Positions 39,950 to 48,835 of a DNA stretch of 64,000 nt are shown piece after piece. The DNA is from Actinocrinis puniceicyclus (GTDB lineage Bacteria > Actinomycetota > Actinomycetes > Streptomycetales > Catenulisporaceae), in contig NZ_JAGSXH010000005.1 in the NCBI RefSeq assembly GCF_018283645.1, forward strand, positions 1-64,000, in the 5' to 3' direction. The notes beneath the pieces are model-generated. The model was not told where the DNA came from and did no database searches. It was given only the letters and a program-made list of their open reading frames with translations. The first letter of the stretch is position 1. Every line of letters starts with the position of its first letter. Position numbers and translations under genes: made by a program.

Positions 39950-40921
39950 TCAGCTGTGGACCGCGAAGGCGTAGTTCGGATCGAGGAACCGGGGCTGGAA
40001 CCCGACGTTGTCGGTACGCACGTAGCTGTCGGACGCCCCGAGCAGAGTGGGGATCGTCCAGTCCCCGTCGCTGTTGAGGTTCTGCAGCTTCGCGCCGAGA
40101 CAGCCGAGGTCGTGCGTGTGGTCGTAGTGCGCCTGGAACGTCTCCACGATCGGACCCCAAGATCCGGTGAAAGGCGGCGCGTCGGTGTCGCCCTGGTCCG
40201 CCCGCGTGGCGTCGTACTCGTACATGTAGATGAGGTCGTAGCCGTCGGTGTCGTGGTTCCACAGCCACACCTCGTTGCGCCACCTGCCGGGCGCCAGCCG
40301 GTACGTTCCATTCCACACCCTGATCGTCTGGTACGCCTGTCCGTGCGCATTCGTCGTGCCCAGGTAGTCCGCCATCTGCGACCACGGGATGTCGGTCTGC
40401 CAGTGCGGGTCGCGCGCCCAGTCGAAGATCTTGAATCGCGGGTCGTTCTGAGCGTAGTACGACACGAACGCCTCCACACCCAGGGCCGCCCGATTCATCG
40501 CGGTGACGTAGAGCCAGGTGTTGACGTTGCCGCCGGGAGTGTTCGGGCAGATGATGTCCCAGGTCAGCGCGGTGCCGTTGTCGAACGCGCCCTGGAAGGC
40601 CGGGTTGTAGAAGAAGCCGTAACCGACGCCGCCGGGAACGGGCGGCTGCTCGCCGGCCGGCTTGCCGAGCGCGGCCGCGGCCGGCCCGAGCAAGTGCGCC
40701 ATTGCGCTCAGCGCGTGTTCGCGGCCGGCGAGGTCATGGGCCGGATGGGTTCTCGCCAGGTGGATCTTGCCCGCCGCGAAGGCCCGTTCGGCCGCCGCGC
40801 GGTCCGGATCGGGCTGTTCGCGGGTGATCGCGGCGAACCTCTCGCGCGCGTCCGCGGTCCGGGCAGGCGTTTCGCGCCTGGCGTTCGAGGCGCGTTCGAA
40901 TACTTTGAATTCCGTTGACAT
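39950..40921 (-). CDS. Hypothetical protein, 323 aa, with possible jelly-roll-like C-terminus
   Basis: I do not recognise the family. The N-terminal 75 residues are helical, including the RAAAERAFAAGKIHLARTHP module shared with the downstream small protein. The remaining 230 residues are aromatic-rich and probably beta-sheet, with TWDIICPNTPGGNVNTWLYV, WNGTYRLAPGRWRNEVWLWN and a His/Asp-rich YDHTHDLGCLGAKLQN. No signal peptide is visible. Start ATG 40921 has GAGGG seven bases upstream; the longer frame to 40990 has no ribosome binding site. The 190-base region upstream is AT-rich and must hold its promoter. Confidence 0.75.
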   Translation of the reverse strand: MSTEFKVFERASNARRETPARTADARERFAAITREQPDPDRAAAERAFAAGKIHLARTHPAHDLAGREHALSAMAHLLGPAAAALGKPAGEQPPVPGGVGYGFFYNPAFQGAFDNGTALTWDIICPNTPGGNVNTWLYVTAMNRAALGVEAFVSYYAQNDPRFKIFDWARDPHWQTDIPWSQMADYLGTTNAHGQAYQTIRVWNGTYRLAPGRWRNEVWLWNHDTDGYDLIYMYEYDATRADQGDTDAPPFTGSWGPIVETFQAHYDHTHDLGCLGAKLQNLNSDGDWTIPTLLGASDSYVRTDNVGFQPRFLDPNYAFAVHS

Positions 40922-41114
40922 GAGGACCCTCTTTTCACCGGGGTGATCGCTCTTCGAGCGTTTCCACCTTGAGAATGAGAGGGAATTCACGCGGATTCAA
41001 TCGTGCATTGCGGTGAGAACGTAATCGCGGCCGGAAAACGTCACATCATCGATGACTCAATAAAATACGTTTCCGGTGTTACGGAAATCCCGTGTGCGCG
41101 GACCGGCGGCAGGC

Positions 41115-41145
41115 GGAGACCGGGCGAGCATGCCGCCCGGTCTCC
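41115..41145. terminator. Terminator after the cellulase gene
   Basis: A perfect 11-bp stem GGAGACCGGGC / GCCCGGTCTCC with a 9-base loop lies 15 bases beyond the cellulase stop on the minus strand. It separates the cellulase from the hypothetical gene pair downstream. Confidence 0.75.
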
Positions 41146-41160
41146 ACTTACGCGCCGTGA

Positions 41161-42765
41161 CTACGGGTTCTGCGTCAGCAGGTGCGCCTTGTAGCCCGAG
41201 CCGTAGGTGCTCGTCGGAGTGCCGCTCCAGTCGGTGATCAGGTCGTTGCCGCTGCTGCCGCACACCCCCCACGGGTTCCAGGTCCACGCGGTGTACCCGA
41301 TGCCGTTGGCGTCGGCCCACGCCGTGACCTGGTCGATGTAGTCGTGGGCGCAGCTGTTCTGGCCGATCTCGCCCGCCTGCACCGGGACCTTCGCCGCCAG
41401 GGCGCCGATGTTGGTGTTCCAGCAGAAGGTGTTGGAGCAGCTGTTGAAGTTGTACGAGTGCCAGGAGGCGACGATGTCGCCGTCCGGGTCCTTGGGCTCG
41501 TAGGCCGCCCACTGGCTCAGGTCGTTGGTCCAGGCCAGGCCGCCGACCATCAGGACGTTGCTGGCGCCGGTCGCGCGCACCGCGTTGACCAGTGTCTGCA
41601 TGCCGGCGACCTGATAGGTGATGCCGGTGCAGGTGCCGCCGTCACGCAGGCAGGTCCATTCCTCGGTGGGGTTGTTCCAACCGTCGGCCGCGTCCGGGTA
41701 GGGCTCGTTGAACAGGTCGAAGACGACCGCGTTGTCGCCCTTGAACGCGCTGGCCACCTGGGTCCAGAAGGTCGGGGTGTACTGCATGTCCGGCATCGGC
41801 TTCTGACAGGTGGCCTTCACGTCGGAGCAGCCGGCGCCGCTGCCGGTGTAGAGACCGTAGGTCCAGTGCAGGTCCAGGACCACGTTGATGCCGTTGGAGA
41901 CCAGGAGGTTGACGTAGTCCTTGACCGCCTGCTGATACGTGGCGCCGCTGGTGCCGCCGGAGGGCACGTCGGCGGTGCCGAGCCAGCACTCCTCGTTGAG
42001 CGGGATGCGCACCGCGTGCACGTTCCAGCTCTTCATCGCGTCGATCGACGCCTGATCCGCCGGGCCGTCCCACATGCCGTTGCCCTGGATGCAGGCGAAC
42101 TCGCCGCTCGACCGGTTCACGCCGAGCAGCCGGTAGACGGCGCCGGTGGAGGTGACCAGGTGGTTGCCGGACACGTGCAGCGCCGGGGCCGGGCCGTTGT
42201 AGCCCCCGCCGCCAGTGCTGCTGGGACTGCTACTCGGCGAGGACGACGGCGAGGATGAGGGTGAGCTCGACGGTGAGGATGACGGCGACGAGGACGGCGA
42301 CGAGGACGGGGTGGGGCTCGGCGTCGCGCTCGGGGAGGGCGAGCCGAGGGAACCGTTGCACACGGTGCCGTTCAGGGTGAAGGTCGTGGGCACGGCGTTG
42401 GTGCCGGAGTAGGTGCCGTTGAAGCCGAAGCTGGTGGTGCCGTTGGTGCCGATCGACCCGTTGTACGACAGGTTGCTGACGCTCGCGTTCGCGCCGGACT
42501 GGGTGTAGCTGCCGTTCCACAGCTGGGTGATCTGCTGGTCGCCGCCGAAGCTCCAGGCCAGGGTCCAGGAGCTGATCGCGCTGCCGAGGTTGGTGATGGT
42601 GACGTTGGTGCTGAAGCCGACGTTCCACTGGCTGGAGACCGAGTAGGCGACCGTGCAGCCGGCGCCGGCGGCCATCGCGGGGACGGTGACCGCGGCGGCG
42701 GCGGCCGTCAGCAGCGCGCCGGCCGCTCCGGTCGCGAGCAGGGTCCTGGTTCTTCGTTGCTTCAT
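41161..42765 (-). CDS. Secreted cellulase: CBM2-linker-GH5
   Basis: The 534-aa precursor has a Sec signal peptide (about 1-33; twin-Arg-free, cut near AMAAGA), a CBM2 cellulose-binding module (about 37-136, bounded by Cys37 and Cys136, aromatics in SQWNVGF and LWNGSYTQ), a Ser/Pro linker of repeated SSSP units (about 140-185) and a GH5 domain (190-534) with acid/base Glu354 in DLFNEPYP and nucleophile Glu466 in VQAGEIGQ. It should hydrolyse beta-1,4-glucan outside the cell. ATG 42765 follows AGGAG. The promoter overlaps an inverted repeat, suggesting sugar-dependent control. Confidence 0.95.
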   Translation of the reverse strand: MKQRRTRTLLATGAAGALLTAAAAAVTVPAMAAGAGCTVAYSVSSQWNVGFSTNVTITNLGSAISSWTLAWSFGGDQQITQLWNGSYTQSGANASVSNLSYNGSIGTNGTTSFGFNGTYSGTNAVPTTFTLNGTVCNGSLGSPSPSATPSPTPSSSPSSSPSSSPSSSPSSSPSSSPSSSPSSTGGGGYNGPAPALHVSGNHLVTSTGAVYRLLGVNRSSGEFACIQGNGMWDGPADQASIDAMKSWNVHAVRIPLNEECWLGTADVPSGGTSGATYQQAVKDYVNLLVSNGINVVLDLHWTYGLYTGSGAGCSDVKATCQKPMPDMQYTPTFWTQVASAFKGDNAVVFDLFNEPYPDAADGWNNPTEEWTCLRDGGTCTGITYQVAGMQTLVNAVRATGASNVLMVGGLAWTNDLSQWAAYEPKDPDGDIVASWHSYNFNSCSNTFCWNTNIGALAAKVPVQAGEIGQNSCAHDYIDQVTAWADANGIGYTAWTWNPWGVCGSSGNDLITDWSGTPTSTYGSGYKAHLLTQNP

Positions 42766-42821
42766 CGCTTCTCCTACTTCTCGGGGGCGCGTGCGCGCAC
42801 GACGGCGCGAAGGAGAACGCT

Positions 42822-42845
42822 ATTTACTTAACCGATTAAGTCAAG
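42822..42845 (-). promoter_or_regulatory. Cellulase promoter with a LacI-like operator
   Basis: The inverted repeat ACTTAA-CCGA-TTAAGT (42826-42841) has a central CpG, as in LacI-family operators. On the minus strand TTGACT overlaps its upstream edge, and TAGCGT follows after 16 bases. A LacI-type regulator responding to cello-oligosaccharides is plausible but no such gene is in the window. Confidence 0.5.
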
Positions 42846-43713
42846 TGCGTGGAAGGAGACTGCGCCGTGCGGCGTTGCCGGATTCCTCCGCCGCCCGAGC
42901 TGGCGCCGACTTGAGCCGATGGGCGGCGGAAGTGGCGAACGGGCTGGTCAGCGCCCACCTGGCGCGGGTGGATCCGCGCGGCGCGCGGCGTGCGGCGGGC
43001 CGCCGGGGGTCCGTGGAACCCGAGGCCGGGCGACGAAAGTTTCGGGCCGCAGCCGACCGGGAGGAGGTCGCCGGGACCGGTGACTGCGGCCGCCATGCAG
43101 CCGTGTGCTCGCGCTCGGCTTGTCGGCGGCGCAGACCGCGGCGACGGTGCCGAGAAGATCGGGCGGCGATGAGCACGAGGCCAGTTGACGAGGCAGGTTG
43201 CGGACGCCGCGGATTCCGGGCGCACCGCGGGGATCCGGCGGCAACCTTTCCGCGCGCCCGCGCGACTGGGAGGGCGGACCTGGCAAGTGCGCGATCGTCC
43301 CGGCGCGTCGGCCGCACCCGAACGCAGCCGGGCGGGGTGGGCAGCACCCCGACCGATCAGCCCAGTGCCGGTCCCGGCCGCGGCGCTGCGGATTCAGCGC
43401 CGCTGCCCGGCGTGGTCGCCGCCGGGCATGCGGGTGTGACGGCCCGCGGGAGCCCGCCGCTCCGCTCCGAAGGACCGGCGGGCTCCGCTTCACTCCGGCT
43501 GACTTCGACCGGCTCCGCAAGGCTCCGCCAGGCTCCGACTGACTCTGGCTACCGCGGCCTGTACGTGCACCTGCGCGCGCGTCTGCGCCTGCCCCTTATC
43601 CGCCTCGAATCGCCCAGCCGCCGCCGCGAACGCTTCCCGTTCGTCGTCCCGGGCGGATGGCCGAAGCACAGCGGGCTCACGCGGTCACGTACACGTCGGC
43701 GAGTGCGGTCGCC
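42846..43713. other. About 870 bases without a supported gene
   Basis: Open frames here are long only because of GC content, with Arg/Pro/Ser-rich translations and no ribosome binding sites. The stretch contains a hairpin with 11-bp arms GGAGCCCGCCG / CGGCGGGCTCC (43449-43486) followed by several GGCTCCG-type repeats. It may be decayed sequence. It should hold any distal cellulase control elements and the 3' end of the amidase transcript. Confidence 0.5.
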
Positions 43714-43757
43714 CCGGACTTCAGGGCACCGGACTACAGGGCGCCCGGCTTCAGGGA
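43714..43757. repeat. Three tandem 15-bp repeats downstream of the amidase gene
   Basis: CCGGACTTCAGGGCA is repeated three times with small changes (43714-43728, 43729-43743, 43745-43757). They end 18 bases before the amidase stop. A role in transcript termination or simple slippage are the ready explanations. Confidence 0.55.
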
Positions 43758-43775
43758 GCGATCACCGACGGGTCG

Positions 43776-44681
43776 CTACTGGCCGAGGAAGGCGAGGATG
43801 CCGTCGGCGATGGCGCGGGCGATGCGCTTGCGGCCGGTCGCGGACTCCTCCAGCGCCAGGTCGCCCGCGTTGCGCATGTTGCCGCACTCGGTGAGGATCT
43901 TCGGCACGGTGCTCAGGTTCAGTCCGGCTATGTCGTCGCGCGGCTCGTATCCGTCGCTGCCGACGTAGTTCGACGGGATCAGGCCGGACTCTTTGTCGAA
44001 GGTCGCGTGCAGCGCGACGGCCAGGCGGTGCGACGCGGACACGATGCCGGAGCCGCCGACCGACTGCACCGCCTCCAGCAACTGGTAGCCGTGGCCACCC
44101 GACGGGCCGCCGTCGGCGTGGATGGAGACCGCCGCGGCGGCGTGCGCGTTGTTGCCGATCGCGGCGCGCACGTTGACGCACGGACCGACGCCCATGTCGT
44201 CGTTGCGGGTGAGGATCACCCGCAGGCCGCGCTGCTCCAGGTCCGCCTTGACCAGCAACGCGACCTGGAAGGCGAACTGATGCTCGGCGTAGCCGTCGTC
44301 GCCGTTGGTGCCCGTGGTGTCGCAGGCCTTGTACTGGCCGAAGCCCTGCGGCACGAGCCGGTTGATCTCTGCCGGGTGGGTCTCGTTGCCGCCGTCGTGG
44401 CCCGGGTCCAGCACGACGACCTTGCCGCTGAGCCCGGAGTCGGCTGCCGGGGCCGCGGCAGCCGGTGACGAAGCGGACGCGGACGGACTCGCGCTGGTCG
44501 ACGCGGAGGACCCCGGGGCGGCTGAGGAGCCCGCGCCGCCGACGGGTGACTCGGATGCGGCGGCGAACACAGTGGGGGCCGCATGCGTCCCGCCGCCGCA
44601 GGCCGCGCACGCCCAAGCCGTGATGGCCGTCAGCAGGAGCGTCGCGGCGGCCGGGGTGTGCCGCCGGTTCTTTCGCCTCAT
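43776..44681 (-). CDS. Secreted N-acetylmuramoyl-L-alanine amidase (Amidase_3)
   Basis: The 301-aa precursor has an N-terminal hydrophobic signal (TLLLTAITAWACAAC, possibly a non-canonical lipobox), a Ser/Ala-rich wall-spanning linker (about 40-82) and an Amidase_3 domain (about 86-300) with zinc ligands His95 (DPGHDGG), Glu133 (AEHQF) and His188 (SIHADGG), and catalytic Glu in LTECGNM. It cleaves the amide bond between MurNAc and the stem peptide. ATG 44681 is used; a GTG one codon upstream exists. No ribosome binding site is visible, and TAGTGT about 10 bases upstream suggests a leaderless mRNA. Confidence 0.9.
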   Translation of the reverse strand: MRRKNRRHTPAAATLLLTAITAWACAACGGGTHAAPTVFAAASESPVGGAGSSAAPGSSASTSASPSASASSPAAAAPAADSGLSGKVVVLDPGHDGGNETHPAEINRLVPQGFGQYKACDTTGTNGDDGYAEHQFAFQVALLVKADLEQRGLRVILTRNDDMGVGPCVNVRAAIGNNAHAAAAVSIHADGGPSGGHGYQLLEAVQSVGGSGIVSASHRLAVALHATFDKESGLIPSNYVGSDGYEPRDDIAGLNLSTVPKILTECGNMRNAGDLALEESATGRKRIARAIADGILAFLGQ

Positions 44682-44822
44682 CACGCGGCAACACTAGCGA
44701 GTCGATCGGGCCGGTATCCACGGTCTTGGGCGATTACGCTGCGTTGATCGCACCGCGGGCCGGACCGAGGCGCCTGCTGCGCGACCGAGTTGCCGGCGCC
44801 GCGGGAGCGTGTTCGACTCTGA

Positions 44823-45008
44823 TCACCAAGCCGGCGTGACAAAACAGATCCAGCGGCGGGCTGCTTCGAGCCGTTCGCTGTGAAAGGAGCCGTCGGGGCA
44901 GGGCAGGGTCCCGCGCAGCTCGGACATGTCGTGACGGAACATCAGCCACAGGCGTTCAAGCATTTGGCGGTCGGTCTCCGTGGCGAGACGCACGGACAGC
45001 TCGGGCAC
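44823..45008 (-). pseudogene. Truncated GNAT-family acetyltransferase
   Basis: The frame starts at GTG 45008 behind a strong GGAGGAG site, encodes PELSVRLATETDRQMLERLW and FRHDMSELRGTLP, a typical GNAT N-terminus, and stops after 61 residues. The acetyl-CoA-binding motif A (usually after residue 80) is missing, and no downstream frame restores it. The gene is probably broken by deletion. Confidence 0.7.
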
Positions 45009-45133
45009 TGGTCTCCTCCAGTGGATGGGCGCGCTGCGGTCGATGCCGCGGACCGACGGCCGGGAGCGGGGCGAGCGCGCCCGCGCCCCCCGGCCGACCA
45101 TCCGCATCCCGAGACGCGACACGCCCGCGCACA

Positions 45134-46360
45134 CTAATTCGCAGGGGGCAGATTCACCAGGCGGCCGAGGGCGGCGCGGTGCTGGGCCGCGGTGCCGAGC
45201 GCGAGGGAAGCGGACTTGGCGCGCTTGAGGTACAGGTGCGCCGGATGCTCCCAGGTGAAGCCGATGCCGCCGTGGAACTGCACGCACTCCTCGGCCGCGC
45301 GAACCGCGACCGTGGAGCAGTAGGCCTGCGCGAGCGCGACCGCGACCGGTGTGTCGGGATCGTCCTGTGCGACGCAGACGGCAGCGTACCTGGCGACCGC
45401 GCGGGCCTGTGCGATGGCCGCCCACAGGTCCGCGGCGCGGTGCTTGAGCGCCTGGTAGGAGCCGATGAGGCGGCCGAACTGGGAGCGGGTCTTGAGATAC
45501 GCCACCGACATGTCGAGGCAGGCTTGCGCGACGCCGAGCTGTTCGGACGCGAGCAGCGCCGCGCCGACGGTCAGGCCGCGGGCGAGAGCCTGTACCGCTC
45601 CGTCCGCATCGGCCAGTCGGCGAGCCGGCGCCGACGCGAAGGTGATGTCGCTCAGCCGCCGGGTCAGGTCGAGCGAGATGACGGCGTCACGGGTCACGCC
45701 CGCGGCGCGCGCCCCGACGGCGAAGAACGCCGGGCCCGAAGCTGCCATCGCCGGGACGAGCAAAACGTCTGCGATACTCGCGTCGGCGACGCTGGTGACC
45801 GTGCCGGTCAGGTGGCCGTCGGCGTCGACGCGAACGGTTTCGGGGAAGCCGGCGCCGGAGCCTGAGCCGGCCGGGGTTGGGCAGGACGAGAACGGCACGG
45901 CGAGGACCGCGGTGGCGTGTCCCGCGGCGAGGTCGGCCAGAAGCGCGGCGACGCTTTCCGCCCCAGCGCCATCCGCGGAGTCGGCGCGATCAGCACTCGC
46001 AGACGCGGGCGCCGCGAGCAGGGCGGCGGTCGCGATGACGGAACCGGTGAGGAACGGGACCGGCGTGACCGCACGGCCGACCTCCTCCGCGACCACCGCC
46101 GCCTCGCGCCACGACGCGCCGGCACCGCCGAGTTTCTCCGGGACCGCGAGGCCCGCGCAGCCCAGATCGGCCGCGAGCGCCTTCCACACGGCCGGATCGT
46201 ACGGCTCGTCGGTCTCGCAGCGCGCGAGCACCGCGTTGTGCGGGCTGCGGTCGGCGAGCATGGAGCGCACCGAGGCGCGCAGGTCTTCTTCGAGCTCTGA
46301 GTAGAGCAGGTCCGGGCCGGACGCGTTGCCGGATGCGGTGTCGGGCGCGGGCGTGCTCAC
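45134..46360 (-). CDS. Acyl-CoA dehydrogenase subunit (second of a pair)
   Basis: The 408-aa FAD enzyme of the acyl-CoA dehydrogenase fold has helical N- and C-terminal domains; FHGGIGFTWEHPAHLYLKRA near the C-terminus includes the glutamate of the catalytic-base region and FAD contacts. It overlaps the partner gene by four bases (GTGA at 46357-46360). Such adjacent, unequal FadE genes in actinobacteria often encode alpha2-beta2 enzymes active on bulky acyl-CoA (sterol side chain or ring products). It may oxidise the same substrate as the ligase encoded divergently. Confidence 0.88.
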   Translation of the reverse strand: MSTPAPDTASGNASGPDLLYSELEEDLRASVRSMLADRSPHNAVLARCETDEPYDPAVWKALAADLGCAGLAVPEKLGGAGASWREAAVVAEEVGRAVTPVPFLTGSVIATAALLAAPASASADRADSADGAGAESVAALLADLAAGHATAVLAVPFSSCPTPAGSGSGAGFPETVRVDADGHLTGTVTSVADASIADVLLVPAMAASGPAFFAVGARAAGVTRDAVISLDLTRRLSDITFASAPARRLADADGAVQALARGLTVGAALLASEQLGVAQACLDMSVAYLKTRSQFGRLIGSYQALKHRAADLWAAIAQARAVARYAAVCVAQDDPDTPVAVALAQAYCSTVAVRAAEECVQFHGGIGFTWEHPAHLYLKRAKSASLALGTAAQHRAALGRLVNLPPAN

Positions 46361-47553
46361 TGGGCCAGGTCCTTCCACGGGACGTCCTTGTCGACCCGGA
46401 TCTCCGGGGGCAGGCCGAGCACCCGCTCGGCGATGATGTTGCGCAGGATCTCCGAGGTGCCGCCCTCGATCGAGTTGCCCTTCGCGCGCAGGTACCGGTA
46501 CCCGGCGCCACGGCCCGCGAAGTCGACCGTCGTCGGCCGCTCGCTCGCCCACGACCCGGTGGACCAGTCGTCGTAACGCAGGCCCTGCTCGCCGAGCAGA
46601 TCGAGTTCGAAACCTGAGATCTCCTGGTTGAGCCGGGCGAAGGCGAGCTTCGCGGCCGAGCCCTCCGGTCCCGGCCCTCCCGCGGCAAGCTGCTGGCGCA
46701 GCCTCGTCGCGGTCAGCCGCGCCGCCTCCGCCTGCGTCCACAGATCCAGCAGCGTGTCGTGCGCGGCGGCGGTGCGCAGTTCGGGACGTTCACGCCACGC
46801 CCGGGCGACGACGCCGATGACGCCGCCCTCGCGCGGCTGCGCGCCGCCGCCGATCGCGACCCGCTCGTTCATCAGCGTGGTCTGCGCGACCGCCCAGCCC
46901 GCGCCGACCGGACCGAGCCGGTGCGCGTCCGGGATCCGCGCGGCGGTGAGGAAGACCTCGTTGAACTCGGCCTCCCCGGTGATCTGCCGCAGCGGCCGTA
47001 CCTCCACACCGGGGCCGGTCATGTCGCAGACGAAGTAAGTCAGGCCCTTGTGCTTCGGCACGTTCGGGTCGGTGCGGGCGATCAGGATGGCCCAGCGCGC
47101 CTCGTGCGCCATCGAGGTCCACACCTTCTGCCCGGTCACGATCCAGTCCGAAGCCTCGTCGCCGGGGTTCTCGCGCACCGCCTTCGTGGCCAGGCCCGCC
47201 AGGTCGGAGCCGGCGCCGGGCTCGCTGAACAGCTGGCACCAGACCTCCTCGCCGGTCCACAGCGGACGCAGGAAACGGCGGCGCTGCTCGTCGGTACCGT
47301 GCGCGAGGATCGTCGGGGCGGCCATGCCGAGCCCGATGCCGATGCGGTGCGGGTCGTTGTCCGGGGCGCCGGCGGCGGCCAGCGCCTCGTCCACGATCCG
47401 CTGCTGCTCGCGCGGCGCGTCCAGGCCGCCGAGCCCGGCCGGGAAGTGCACCCAGGCCAGTCCCGAGTCGAAGCGCGCGCGCAGGAATTCGAGCCGCGGC
47501 GTGCTCGCCGGCGGATGCCCGTCGAGCAGGGCTTTGATGCGCTCGTTCAGCAT
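46357..47553 (-). CDS. Acyl-CoA dehydrogenase subunit (first of a pair)
   Basis: The 398-aa protein has the FAD-domain patterns WCQLFSEPGAGSDLAGL and WIVTGQKVWTS, and ends with the C-terminal helix motif EGGTSEILRNIIAERVLGLP. Start ATG 47553 follows AGGAG. Gene order (kinase-like APH, this gene, then the second subunit) indicates a single transcript reading from 48665 to 45134. Which of the two subunits holds the catalytic base in the heteromer is not certain from sequence. Confidence 0.9.
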   Translation of the reverse strand: MLNERIKALLDGHPPASTPRLEFLRARFDSGLAWVHFPAGLGGLDAPREQQRIVDEALAAAGAPDNDPHRIGIGLGMAAPTILAHGTDEQRRRFLRPLWTGEEVWCQLFSEPGAGSDLAGLATKAVRENPGDEASDWIVTGQKVWTSMAHEARWAILIARTDPNVPKHKGLTYFVCDMTGPGVEVRPLRQITGEAEFNEVFLTAARIPDAHRLGPVGAGWAVAQTTLMNERVAIGGGAQPREGGVIGVVARAWRERPELRTAAAHDTLLDLWTQAEAARLTATRLRQQLAAGGPGPEGSAAKLAFARLNQEISGFELDLLGEQGLRYDDWSTGSWASERPTTVDFAGRGAGYRYLRAKGNSIEGGTSEILRNIIAERVLGLPPEIRVDKDVPWKDLAQ

Positions 47554-47582
47554 GTAAGAGCTCTCCTAAGTAGTCTTACGCA

Positions 47583-48665
47583 TCATCCGGCGGCGAGGGT
47601 GTCCAGGCCGCGCCGCACCAGCGCGGGCACCAGGCCGCCCATGCCTTCGAAGCCTGATCCGACGGTCTGGCCGCTGAGGTAGCGAAAGTGGATGCCCTCG
47701 GCGATGACCGCCAGCTTGAAGTAGCCGAACGCGGTGTACCACGGCAGCCGGGCCACGTCGAGACCGCTGCGGGCGGCGTATCGCGCGACCAGCTGCTCCT
47801 GCCCGGGGAAGCCGGCGGCGCTGTCCACGGCCGAGGTCAGCGCGGCCGCGCCGCCGAGCGACTCCAGTTCGGTCCAGTACACGCACAGCAGGCCCACGTC
47901 GGCGAGCGGGTCGCCGAGCGTGGCCATCTCCCAGTCGAGTACGGCCGCGATCCGGTCGTTCTCGTCCACGATCACATTGTCGAGCCGGTAGTCGCCGTGC
48001 ACGATCGCAGCACGCTGCGGCTGCGGTACGGCGGTGCCGAGCGCTTCGTGCAGTTCGTCGATGCCGGGTACCTCGCGGTTGCGGGATGCGGCCAACTGCT
48101 TGCCCCAGCGCGCGACTTGACGCTCCAGATAGCCCTCCGGGCGGCCGAAATCCGCGAGGCCCACCCGCACCGGGTCGACCGCGTGCAAGTCCGCGAGCAC
48201 GTCGACCAGCGCCCACGACAGCGCGCGGGCGCGGCCGGGGGTCAACTGAGCGGTCTGCGACCTGTCCCGGTACACCGTCCCCTCGACAAGCTCCATCACG
48301 TAGAACGGCGCGCCGATGACCTCAGGGTCCTGGCAGAGGTGATATACCTCCGGCACCGGAACGCCGGTCGGCGCGAGCGCGGACAGTACCCGGTACTCGC
48401 GCGCCATGTCGTGAGCGGTGGCAAGGACGTGGCCGAGCGGAGGGCGGCGCAGCACCCACGCACCCGGCGCAGCACCCACGCTGCGGCTGCCGGCGTCGCG
48501 GCGCAGCACGTAGGTCAGGTTCGACTTGCCGCCGGCGATCAGTTCCGCGCTCAGCGCGCCGCCCGCGAAGGGGGCGTGCAGGGCGTGCTGGGCCAGGTAG
48601 GCGCTCAGCGGCGCGAGCGCGAGGCCGGGCGGATCCGCAGCGCGGGGCTCGGCGGAGTGGGTCAT
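47583..48665 (-). CDS. APH-family phosphotransferase (ACAD11-like kinase)
   Basis: The 360-aa protein has a protein-kinase-like fold with the catalytic loop VHGDYRLDNVIVD, metal motif VLDWEMATLGDPLADVG and ATP-binding KSNLTYVLRR. Homologues next to acyl-CoA dehydrogenases are known, including the kinase domain of ACAD11, which phosphorylates 4-hydroxyacyl-CoA ahead of dehydrogenation. It is the first gene of the operon and begins 50 bases from a perfect 18-base palindrome in the divergent promoter region. Confidence 0.85.
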   Translation of the reverse strand: MTHSAEPRAADPPGLALAPLSAYLAQHALHAPFAGGALSAELIAGGKSNLTYVLRRDAGSRSVGAAPGAWVLRRPPLGHVLATAHDMAREYRVLSALAPTGVPVPEVYHLCQDPEVIGAPFYVMELVEGTVYRDRSQTAQLTPGRARALSWALVDVLADLHAVDPVRVGLADFGRPEGYLERQVARWGKQLAASRNREVPGIDELHEALGTAVPQPQRAAIVHGDYRLDNVIVDENDRIAAVLDWEMATLGDPLADVGLLCVYWTELESLGGAAALTSAVDSAAGFPGQEQLVARYAARSGLDVARLPWYTAFGYFKLAVIAEGIHFRYLSGQTVGSGFEGMGGLVPALVRRGLDTLAAG

Positions 48666-48715
48666 CTCGGATCCCTCGCTCGGGGGGCTTGCACGGACTA
48701 CGGCTCGGTGGAACA

Positions 48716-48733
48716 GTACCGACTAGTCGGTAC
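48716..48733. promoter_or_regulatory. Perfect 18-bp palindrome: operator of the catabolic island
   Basis: GTACCGACTAGTCGGTAC is fully self-complementary and lies between the divergent kinase/dehydrogenase operon (start 48665) and the CoA ligase gene (start 48836). A similar site (14 of 18 bases) is found upstream of the transporter gene at 52717-52734. The likely binder is the TetR protein encoded at 51970. Confidence 0.75.
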
Positions 48734-48835
48734 GTCGGCTAGTGCCGGGACGGCACCCGTCCTCCCGGCCGCCGGCCGAGGACTCGTCACCAGCAACGAC
48801 GCTGCACCCGACGAAGGCGAAGGAGAGCTGCGCCG

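Noticed and set aside
42230-42310. Short direct repeats in the cellulase gene resembling a repeat array
   Set aside because: They encode the Ser/Pro linker (repeated SSSP) between CBM2 and GH5 and lack unique spacers, so they are not a CRISPR array.
42653-43894. A 413-codon open frame spanning the cellulase start and the following gap
   Set aside because: Arg/Ala-rich low-complexity translation, no ribosome binding site, and it overlaps the cellulase signal peptide on the opposite strand.
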